Program-made: the position numbers and the translations under genes
Shown here: positions 54,720-64,000 of the stretch, in pieces
Position numbering within the stretch: the first letter of the stretch is position 1
Layout of the letters: each line of letters opens with the position of its first letter
Source: Capsicum annuum
Lineage: Eukaryota; Streptophyta; Magnoliopsida; Solanales; Solanaceae
Length of the DNA stretch: 64,000 bases
Assembly: GCF_002878395.1 (NCBI RefSeq)
Contig: NC_061119.1
Location: forward strand, 41,133,285 to 41,197,284
Direction: 5' to 3'
Notes under the pieces: generated by a model
Databases searched by the model: none
What the model saw: only the letters and a program-made list of their open reading frames with translations
What the model was told of the DNA's origin: nothing

Positions 54720-56993
54720 TGATATAACCCCTGAGCTTTCATGGCCTAAACCTTCCAGTTTCTCTTGACGTAAAAAGATCTAGTTTGGAGTAACAAATCC
54801 CATCCGTATGACATTCAAGGAATCAGTTCAGTTCATGGTATTCAGTTTATGTAGTATGTTTCAGACTCAGTTATGTTCTCAGATGTAATCATCAAAATCC
54901 AGTGTGTTATCATATTAATGGTGCGTCGCGCCAATGTTCCAGTTCACAATTGTCATTTTCTAGTGCGACAACGCAATTCCACTTCGTCGCGCCACTAGCC
55001 ATTTTCCTAATTTTCAAATTCTAGTGAGGCTCCATGATGGTACCACATCATGCCAAGAGGCAATTTCCTAATCTTCTATTTTTACACATTGCCAGCCACA
55101 TTCCAGTGGCTCACCGCGAGACCACCGCGTCACGGTGAGGCCCAAAATCGGGCATCCAGTGACAATTTTTAAATCTTTTTCAGGGGTAATTGGGTATTTT
55201 TCCATGACCCAAATCAACCTTTAACACGTAATTTACCCCTAATTAACCTACTTATATAATTATTTCCTCACTTTCTCTCAAGATTAAAATATCTTCTCAA
55301 AGGGCAAAACCCTAGCTTCAAGAATCAAGAATAAATCTCAAGAATTCCCCCAAGAACTTTAAAAAATTAATCTTCTCAGGTATGTTAGGTGTTCGTCTAT
55401 GGGTTCCTTTCACCCATAGAGTCCAGGAATCCCTTTTTAAAACTACAAGCTTATTGATTTCATAATTTACACGCTTGAATTAGATTGAATTCATGTTCAT
55501 GATGTTGTTTGGGTTTCAATCCATGATTAATTATAAGTTTCACAAAATTAAAATAGTATGTATGTAGAATTCTATGATTTGCATGTTAAACCCTTGAATT
55601 TACAATTGATTATTGTATCCATGATATTCATGTGTCGACTATTATCATGTGAAATAATCATGATCCCCAAGTGTTTGATAAAATGCCTATGTGAATTGAA
55701 TAGTGAAATCATGCCATGCTATTATGTGGTTCCATTCATGTACAAGTTCATGTATCTCAAGTTTTTGACAAAATGTCTAAATGAATGCATTGTTAACAAG
55801 CAAGTTTTATTATGCTTTTAAGATCATGTCATGCTTTATTTTCAATGCTATCGAGTCTTGGGGGTATTCAATACCCGAAATCTATCTGTTTACCTAGAAC
55901 TACAGTAGCTTCAGAATAGTCTCACTAACATCACGAATAGTAGTACACAGTCAGTTACAGAACTCAGTGAAACTCATTCCCATTCAGTTCAGTTTGATAA
56001 TTAATGTCTTTTAGTTGGGAGTAGGATTCAACACCGAGCGAGCCTAGGGATGGGGGCTCACCCATTAGTTAGGACTGAGTCCCTAGAAGCAATCCCTAAG
56101 TTCCAGAACTTCTTAGCCATCGTAGGTTATGAGATGTCATCGATTAGATAGGCATGACATTCTCAGGGATCTCCTGCTAGTTTAGGACTGATCTTAGGGG
56201 TCACCCGCTAGAATAGGACTGACTCTACATCCATTATTAGTACCCATGGCACGGTACTAGAACCCTTCCATCTGGAGTCACAGGTTGGACCCCTATCAAC
56301 TTAGATTTGGGGCATGTCAATTAGATGATTACCTCCTATAATTTTAGTTTCAGTCTTGGTAGAGAACTCAGTTCAGTTTACAGAATCAGGACTGTCAGAC
56401 ATAATCACCAGTTATCAATAATTTAGTTATCAATAATCTTAGATATCAATTACTCAGTTATCAGAACTCAGTACTCAATTTCAGTACAGATCTCAGATAT
56501 AATATATATGTATATCCGCAGTATTGCATATTTAGTATTTGCAGTAGTTTCAGTTATCCATGTACTCTCATATTCAGTTACTCTATGTCATTAAGTTAGT
56601 TACTATTCATGTATGTAAACCCTTGTATTCTGCGTTACCTCATCTAGCATACCACTACATTCCACGTACTGACACATACTTTCTCTTTATGCTATGATGT
56701 CTCATATCCTAGGTTCAGATACTCAGGTTCCTGACTGTGCTTAGACAGATTTAGTTAGCAGTAGTAGATTCAGTAGTGAATCCTCATCTATCAAGGATAG
56801 GCTTTTATTTCAGTACTTTCATTAGCTTTAGTATTTTAGTAGTCGGAGTTAGTTGGAGGCTTGTCCCATCAACTCCACTTTCAGACAGTTCAGCTAGAGG
56901 CTTTTCAGACTAGACTAGTTTAGATAGTATTCAATTTTTAGATGTTATTTCAATACTATATTTATCAGTATTCAGATATGAACCTTATGGCAT
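54720..56993 (+). repeat. 3' LTR, start divergent and end missing
   Basis: From about 54893 to 56993 it follows 48421-50495 closely ('caatgttccagttcacaattgt', 'ggctcaccgcga', 'tatcgagtc.tgggggtattc'). The first ~170 bp do not align with the 5' LTR start. The last ~130 bp present in the 5' LTR are absent, replaced at 56994 by other sequence. The ORF at 55558-55821 is not a gene. Confidence 0.85.
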
Positions 56994-58498
56994 TACCCTT
57001 CTAGCCCCCAAACTATGACACCACACTTATAAGTATAATAAGTATTTCACTTTAAGGGTCAATTGCCCTTCTAGCCCCCAAACTTATAGTTTAGGCTAAG
57101 TCACGGTATTCTACCCAAAATCACATCCTAACATTCCTATCTAACATGCAACATATATAAAACTCCATCTCATGAAGAAGAGTAGACAAAACCCTGCCCC
57201 GATGTCAAACCACAGCCCCTGAATCATCCCAAAATAGTCTGTCCTTTCTCCATGAACCTGAAATATCATCCTGCTATCAAAATAGTAATCAACACATCAT
57301 TAGGAGTAAAACAAGACCCATATTGCTATATTTAAGACAGATCTAAAATGGACCCCAAAAATGGGTTCAAAAATAAAAAGGGTAAAACGATCATTTTATT
57401 TTATAAATATGTTTCCTATACTCAGAGGAATTTATTCCTAAAAACTCAAGCCAAAATAAGATGAAAATGAAGTTTTAAATCAATGAAAAATTATTTTCAA
57501 GCTTTACCGACAAAATTTCCTAAATTGATTTTGAAAATAAGAATCTGAATTTTTTTTAAAGATTAAATAAAGGGTAAAATGATACTTATAAGATTAAGAA
57601 AAACTTATCTATGGAAGAAATCTCAAAAACTTCATTGGAAACCCCCAAATCTGAGCTCTCAAGCCCTAGAAATAGTGAAAATGGAGTTTTAATTTTCAAC
57701 TTGGGTAAAAATCATGAAAAATAAAATATAAGTTCTTGAAAAATGGAAAAAATAGATCTCTAATTTGATATAAAATTATTCTACAAGAAAAATGCATCAC
57801 AAATCGTCAAAATTTTGAGCTTTCTAGCTTCCAAAATGTCAAAAATACAAATTTGGTCTTATACTCAGCGATGGTCGCTTAAGCGACACTTTGATCGCTT
57901 AAGCAACCTGGTCAAAGGTTAAATATGTCACTTAATCATCTAAATGGTTTCTTAAGAGATCCATTCAAATGGTGAAAGATTTTCTTCCACGAACACACCA
58001 ATAATAAAAATGTCAAAAACTTATTTTTGACACCCAAAACTCTTTCAAAACCCTATAAACATGATCCAATAATGAAATTTGATTGTAAACCATATTTTGG
58101 ATCTAATGGAATTATTAAAACTTTTATATATGATCATTTCAACTAAATGTGGGGCTTACACCTATAGTTCCATTTTTCATATAATCCGTCCAATAGCCCG
58201 AAACATGTCCAGAAGCCTTGGGACCTAAACCAAGGGCCCCTCTAGCCTAAAATCAATGTTCCAGAGCTGATGATGCAATTTGAATTCTCATATGAGGTTC
58301 TATAGTAGGAGTTTTGGTCCGATACCAAATCTTATATAGCAAAAGATCCAAAACAGAGAAATGAGCCTAAAATCCAAATGAATTATCCAATAAGTGAACC
58401 AATAATTTTGGAAAAATACAAATGACCTGTAGCTATTGTGGGAAGGCTCGAAACATTGTAAATACATATCAATCAAGAAAATAACCTGGAGGGTCATT
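56994..58498 (-). repeat. LTR-like sequence in minus orientation
   Basis: 'agatctaaaatggaccccaa' with 'tgggttcaaaaataaaaagg' (57343-57386) is the reverse complement of a segment of the LTR at 60784-60840. A perfect palindrome GTCGCTTAAGCGAC lies at about 57874. 'cccttctagcccccaaact' occurs twice (56997, 57067). No coding. Confidence 0.6.
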
Positions 58499-60190
58499 TC
58501 ATATTAATATGGGATAGGGACGTTCACTTGAGTTGGTTAAGGATTATGACCTCACTATTCTTTATTATTTAATTTAGGCTAACAAAGTTGCTGATGCCTC
58601 AATCTAAAATATGACTAGTATGGAGAGTTTAGCTTATCACTTTACTCAGGAGCGGCCTTTAGCCTTAGGGGTTCAGTCATTATCTAACTAGATGGTTAGG
58701 CTTGAAATTTCAATACCCGAACATGTATTAAATTTTATTAATGCTAGATTTTCATTGATGAAGCAGATTCAAGCTTACCAGTTTGATGATAATACCTTAA
58801 GGGTGATTCAAGATGAGGTGTTGAGTGGTGAGGTTAAGGCTGTATCTCTTAATTCTAATGTTATTTTGAGGATTTATAGTTGAGCTTATGTATCGAGAGT
58901 TGGTGCATGGGTGAGATTAATTTTAGAGGAGACACATTATTCCAAAGATATTATTCATCTTGAGGTGACCAATATGTATCATGATTTAAAGAAGCAAAAC
59001 TGGTGGGGTGGTATGAAGAATGATGTATCTAACTTTATAGTTCGTTGCTTGTGTTATCAACAGGTGAAGTTAGAGCATCTAAGATTGGGTGGATTGCTCT
59101 AGAGATTACCCATTCCTAAGTAGATATGGGATTGGATCACTATGGACTTTGTAAGTGGGTTGCCTCATAATTGGGTCATCGTACCTTGATTGACCAAATC
59201 AACTCAATTAATCCCTATTTAGATTTTCTTCAGTGCTGAGAGGTTGGCTCATATCTGTGTTCAATAGATAGTTTATATCCATTAGGTACTAATGTCTATT
59301 ATTTTAGATGGAGGCTTAGTGTTCACTTATAGCTTCTGATGAACATTTAAGGAGGAGTTAGTTTTTTAGGCTAACCATAGCACATCTTTCAACCCCTTGA
59401 TTGATGGTTAGTCAAAGTAGACTATTCAGGTTCTGAAGGATATGCTCTATGTATGTGTTATGGACTTTGAAGTTTAGTGGGAGTAGCATTTAGCCTTAGA
59501 GGAGTTTATATATAATAATAGCTACCATTCAAATATTGAGATGACACCTTTTGAGGTGTCGTAGGGTAGGTGTTGTTGATCCCTGATTAGTTGGTTTGAG
59601 ACTTTAGAGGCTAAACCCCAAGGTATCAACTTGCTTCACGAGTCTTTGGATAGATTTTGGGTATTTTGAGAAAGGCTTCAAGCAACCTAACGTAGGAAAA
59701 CTAGTCTTGAAACTTGGGATTGATGATCAAGTCTTTCTTTGAGTATTTCCCATGAAGAGCATGATGAGGTTTGGGAAAAAGGAAAAGCTTAGCACCAGAT
59801 ATGTCGAGACATTCAAGATTTTTTAGATGGTGAGAAGGTAGCATATGAGTTAGACTTATCCCTATACTTTTTAGTCATTCACCTAGTATTTTATGTATGT
59901 ATATTGCGATGCTATTTTTTGGATAAGTTTTATGTACGTGATTGGGTTACGGTTAAGTTGGATGAGAGGTTGACATTTGTAGGGGAGCCCATTCCCATAT
60001 TAGCCAAGGATGTTTAAAGGTTGTGTTCTAGAGATATTTATGTGGTTAAGGTTCAGTAGAGACACCATCTCATCAAGGAGACTACTCAAGAGGTTGAGTA
60101 CAGCATACATCGTAGTTACTCTCAAATATTTATTAATTCAGGTACTTTACTTACCTTTTAGTTCGAGGACAAACTAGAGTTTAGTGGTGG
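58499..60190 (+). pseudogene. Ty3/gypsy RNase H end, integrase and C-terminus, heavily decayed
   Basis: RNase H end/linker near 58540-58640 (KDYDLTILYY-type, LTKLLMPQSKI). Then VRLEISIPEHVLNFINARFS (58692-58883). The integrase zinc region at 58911-59102 reads DIIHLEVTNMYHDLKKQNWW, GGMKNDVSNFIVRCLCYQQV and KLEHLRLGGLL. The core is in broken frames (about 59125-59560: 'MDFVSGLP'-equivalent, ILDGGLVFTYSF-like, YNNSYHSNIEMTPFEV-like). The C-terminus is about 59750-60100 (MKSMMRFGKKEKLSTRYVET). Gag, protease and RT are absent. Stops occur every few tens of codons. Confidence 0.8.
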
Positions 60191-60199
60191 ATATTATAA

Positions 60200-61980
60200 T
60201 GTCTCAATTTGTGAGATTTTTCTTTTTTTTGTGACTTTTCTTCCTTCTCCGTAGTAACTATATGTTGATTTTGGAATGTGGAGATTATTGGCACAATCCC
60301 TGATGCGTTCTAGGATGATTTAGGAGTTTGGACACTTCTATTAGATCCAAAACATTGAATTTTGATTACTAGCAAGGGAGATTCAAAGTTGGAACCTTTA
60401 TAGTGCATTTCGACCCTTGTCATGAAAATTTGTATCAATAAGATTTTAGGTGTCCCATGAATTAATTTGTTCAAAACAATCATTTTTTCAAAAAAATATA
60501 ACATTGCCATGAGTTTGGAACGTCAAAAATAGCATAGTCGCATAGATCGTTTGTGTTCATAGGATTTTGAATGAATTTCAAGGGTTCGATAAAAAATTTG
60601 GCATTTTTGATAGGTAGATGGTGTTGGGCATCAGCTGGTGCATCCCTTCAAGAAGCTAATTGATTTCTAAAGAAAAAGTCTCTTAAGCGGCCAAAAGGTT
60701 GCTTGAGAGGCCAAGCGACGTGTACCCCGGAGTAGATAAAGTGATCACCATCTAACTTAGCAGAGGTCGCTTTAACGACATTTAAAGTTTTACCCCTTTT
60801 ATTTCTGAACCCATTTTTCAAACCCATTTTGGAACCATCTTAAAAACAGTCAATATTAGTATCATTAACTTTCTTTTAACTCATAAATATTATATTTGTA
60901 AGTTTTAGTTGATTTTGATACCATTCAAAAGGAAAAAGGCTTTGTGTTACAGGTCCTTAGGCTTGGATTTTGACTCTTTGAGGTAGGTTATGACTTAACT
61001 TTCTTTAGACTGGTTGGATAGTTAATAAATAAGTTTGACTTTCTTTAGACTGGTTGGATAGTTAATAAATAAGTGAAGCATGATGTGGATGTGGAAAAAT
61101 AACTATGGAAATTATATTTTGAGATTATTAATATTGTTGTGTTCTCGTGTGAGGGTTATATTCTAGTTGTTGTTGACTTGTGATATCATATATTGTGTGT
61201 TGCCTGTGTGGGGGCTTTATTTGACATTACTGTCCTTATTTGTTCATTTAAACATCTTTATTCTTAAAGTGATGCCTGTGCAGGGGATTGAATATATATT
61301 ATAGGCCTTATCGAGCATTGTTTGCCTTTACCATGATAGAAATATTCGAGTCAAGGGTTGATATGATATTAATGATGCTTTCCCTATATATTTATTCTAA
61401 TGGTGCCAAACTAGAATTCATATCATAAAATATTGGCATACTAAGTTGATTTATAGGTTCACTTATAAACGTATTGAATGAATTTGTTATCTTCATAATG
61501 GTTTGATTGTAAGCATTATATCCCCATGAGCATTATATCCTCATTTCATACATACACATTCATGAGATATTGGTACTATTGAGGAACACTTTTTTGAAGA
61601 AAATAAGATATTTTCATAAAAACCTTGATCTGTGAACATAAACTAAAGAAGTGGATTCAGATTTTAAGGTAGTATGCGAGTTGCTACCCCCCCCATCCTA
61701 TTTTGGAAGAAGTGGGACTTGATAAGTGTATATAGAAAGTCATGCAATGACTATCAAACTATTCACTACTTCATTCATTACATTGCATTTGTATATGCAT
61801 CTTCTGTGTTTCTTTTATGTGTTTTCTAAACATGTAATCAATTTCTATGAACCTTTGTGAATACCTACTTCTATTTGATTTTGTTTGTATATTAGAACAG
61901 TTAGTGAAAACGATGCGAGCAACCGTTTCAAATTTTTTTCGTTTTTAGGTGACGTGCTCATACAATTTCTCTACTTGTAT
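60200..61980 (+). repeat. LTR of the 58.5-kb gypsy fragment
   Basis: It starts TGTCTCAATTTGTGAG after the pol end and contains 'tctcttaagcggcc' and 'ttgcttgagaggccaagcgac' motifs (60663-60720), a 40-bp tandem duplication (61000-61074) and repeated 'gtgtgggggctt' phrases. The right end is not clear. Confidence 0.65.
61000..61074. repeat. 40-bp tandem duplication
   Basis: 'tttctttagactggttggat' followed by 'agttaataaataagt' occurs twice, 40 bp apart, with no mismatch in that stretch. Recent. Confidence 0.9.
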
Positions 61981-62180
61981 TATTTTTTAATTCTAAAAGA
62001 AAATGTTTGTTAGTATCACCTTCTTTTATGATCTAAGCTTCTCATCCCTCTTCTGGTTATCTTCTACAGTAGCCCCTCCATTTTACTAGTCCATTGTTGT
62101 TCTATAATTTCTTTGTTAGTTTCATTTCTCTATTTTACTTTTGAGTTTAGTAATTATGATTCACAAATGTTCCTATTGTG
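61981..62180. other. Short non-coding interval between the inverted LTRs
   Basis: C/T-rich, no ORF, no recognisable element. Confidence 0.3.
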
Positions 62181-62189
62181 AAATTGGAG

Positions 62190-63245
62190 TTGTTACAAGC
62201 TTTTCACAACTCGAAAGTAGAGTTCATGATGGAATCTACTAGACCCATCCTTAGTAGATAAGCCAATCGCCCAAAAAGGAAAGAACATAAAAAAGTTGCA
62301 AAAACAACAATAAATGAGACTTCACGAATGAAGTCAGATCAACTCATGTACAAACATAGTAGAAGTATAAAATAAATACCATAAAACCCCCAACATCTGG
62401 ATTCATAAGTGCAGAGAATCTAAATACAACTCAGGAAATATGAAAAATACAAATATCTGTCTCTAAAAGCAAGTAAAGATATCTAGATAGATAAGAAGAG
62501 GTTTGGAGTCAACTTTAGAACCCTGGGGCATGCTGGTACCTCAATCACCAACTCTAAAAAGCATGAACCCAGCTATCGCTCATCGTACTCGTACTAGGGT
62601 TTGCACCAAAAAAGTACAGTAGGAGTGAGTACGGTCCACTTGTACTTTGTAGGTATCATAGGCCCACTTAGCAACTGTAAAATCAACCAAGAAGTAGAAT
62701 ATTATGATGCACAAAGTGAAATGAATGTTTTATATACAATATTACAAACAAGGTTCAATCATGATAATCAACTATAAAGTAAGCACTCAACAACAATATC
62801 AAACCATTCCAAGGAAATGTCATGCAATGCAATGTGATTATAATGATGATAAATGATTGAAAGTCATTGCATGACTTTTTGTCTACACCTACTAAACCTT
62901 AGTGCTCCTAATATAGGATCCATGGGGGGTTCGCAGCCCATATACTCTTTATAATCTAAATCTCATGCCTCAAATCAACCTTACCGGTATATCCTTAAGT
63001 ATAGATGTTTTATAAAGTCCCTATGTGTCATAAATATACATGTGTGATGTGAGGATATAATATTTACAACCAATCAGTATGAAGATCAAAATTCATTCAA
63101 TACATGTATAAGTGAGCTTAGAATAAACTTAATATATCAATAATTCATGATATCAATTTCAACATGGAACCACCAGAATAAATAGTCACTTAGTCATCAG
63201 TATTATCATTTTTAATCCCTTACTCGAGCATCACTATAATGAACA
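62190..63245 (-). repeat. Reversed LTR fragment, inverted relative to 60200-61980
   Basis: 63050-63240 is the reverse complement (diverged) of about 61310-61550: 'attgaatgaattttgatcttcata' pairs with 'attgaatgaatttgttatcttcata'. Also 'gtcattgcatgactttttgt' (62862) pairs with 'agaaagtcatgcaatgac' (61734). No coding. Confidence 0.7.
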
Positions 63246-63252
63246 TGCAATT

Positions 63253-64000
63253 TGTCACTACCTAAAATCTGGGTTATGATGGCATTATCATGGCTCAGCC
63301 TTGATAACTAAGTCAATCACCTAAACTGATTAGGGAACAAAAAATATGCAGTATCATAAACCTAGGCAAGACTTCTAGAATGAATTCAGTCTCTAAAACA
63401 TAAGTAAATGTAGAAATCTGAAATAAATCTCATAAATTCCCCAAATTTGGTGTCATAGTGTAAAAGTATCTAATATAATATCTAAAAACTAAAAATAAAC
63501 ATCTATCGTTGATAGCCAAAATAAAGAGAAATAGGGATAAATGAGATCCAAATCAGCCCTGAACTCAGGAGCGAATCAGTACCTCAAAGTATGGAATCAC
63601 CACACAAAATCAATTGCCATGGGAGGTGCTCGTACTAGGACCTGCACCAAAAGGGCATAGTAGGGGTAAGTATGATCCACTTGTACTCAGTGGGTATCAT
63701 AGGTCCATTGAGAAAAGTAGAAAATAGAATAGATAAAATATACAATGAGCACGTCACCTTCAAGCAAAAAAGTCCCAAACTGTAGCTAACTCCATTTCTA
63801 CTAACAGTTCAAAGATATATTTTCACAGTAATAGAAACTACAAGATATGTACGAAAATACATTGAAAACTAAGAATAGGTCAAGAAAACTAGGAAAATAA
63901 AAAAAGATGTGTGTGTAAATGCGATGTAAGGAAATGTGGATATGGTTAGTGATGAAAGTCATCACATGACTTTCTATATACATCCACCAAGCTCGTAGCT
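63253..64000 (-). repeat. Second reversed LTR of the same type, running off the window
   Basis: Starts TGTCACTACCTAAAATC. It repeats the order of 62190-63245 in the same orientation ('gtgctcgtactagga.ctgcaccaaaa', 'gatccacttgtact..gtgggtatcatag', 'gaaagtcat.acatgactttct'). It may belong to another element outside the window. Confidence 0.65.

Larger units (their letters stand above)
48177..56993 (+). mobile_element. Ty3/gypsy retrotransposon, rearranged, same family as the nested element
   Basis: 5' LTR 48177-50628, PBS 50629-50650, gag remnant, zinc knuckles, protease, rearranged RT-RNase H, then non-coding sequence and a 3' LTR (about 54720-56993) that lacks its end. The LTR terminus 'gggttagcttgtggtccttcggggtc' is shared with the reverse complement of 23285-23360, so the families are the same or sister. 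Integrase is absent. The right TSD cannot be found because the 3' LTR is truncated. Confidence 0.9.

Noticed and set aside
1..64000. tRNA, rRNA or intact host genes
   Set aside because: No cloverleaf, rRNA core or undamaged multi-exon host gene was recognised by eye; a tRNAscan or ab initio gene search could still find something small.

Overview
This is plant nuclear DNA made almost entirely of transposable elements. AT-rich sequence, long plant-type LTRs, Tekay/Del-like Ty3/gypsy polyproteins with chromodomain-type ends, a Ty1/copia element primed by initiator-Met tRNA, and intron-containing DUF1985/Ulp1-like (peptidase C48) genes all point to an angiosperm. The repeat families look Solanaceae-like, perhaps pepper; that species-level guess is inference from memory of the families. 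I see no intact host gene, no rRNA or tRNA gene, and no CRISPR array. Every recognisable protein-coding region is broken by stops, frameshifts or deletions.

Layout. 1-3.3 kb: a decayed gypsy pol fragment (-), a MITE-like element, a 0.92-kb element with long terminal inverted repeats, and a minisatellite. 3.7-19.3 kb: an unusual accessory block. It holds two tail-to-tail DUF1985-Ulp1-like pseudogenes (11266-14682 + and 15314-18237 -), two small acidic/Asn-tailed ORFs with a shared TATA-box sequence, a ~260-bp near-palindrome, a 6-copy 181-bp satellite, and many arrays of a dyad-symmetric repeat (core ATCTGTTGCAACAGAT) with an exact 21-bp period. In the two pseudogenes these arrays lie in the leaders, introns and 3' flank, not in the exons.

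19.9-34.0 kb: a three-level nest, each level bounded by a target-site duplication. A Ty1/copia element (19943-34028, -) was interrupted by a 1.5-kb solo-LTR-like element (22199-31340, TSD TTGAA), which was in turn interrupted by a Tekay-like gypsy element (23285-30903, TSD ATTTG). 34.0-37.8 kb: non-coding sequence, a low-complexity CA/AT tract, a gypsy RNase H fragment and a reversed LTR fragment. 37.8-46.9 kb: a nearly full-length gypsy element (+) with both LTRs and a PBS. 48.2-57.0 kb: a second gypsy element (+) of the same family as the nested one; its reverse transcriptase is interrupted by an inverted piece of its own LTR. 57.0-64.0 kb: gypsy pol fragments and LTRs of a further family, including an inverted LTR pair.

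How the parts relate: the retroelement pieces are gag-protease-RT-RNase H-integrase polyproteins that once served their own copying. The DUF1985-C48 genes are a type often carried by plant Mutator-like elements, and here they travel with the 21-bp arrays. That linkage of a repeat with a transposon-type protease gene is the most unusual feature of the window.
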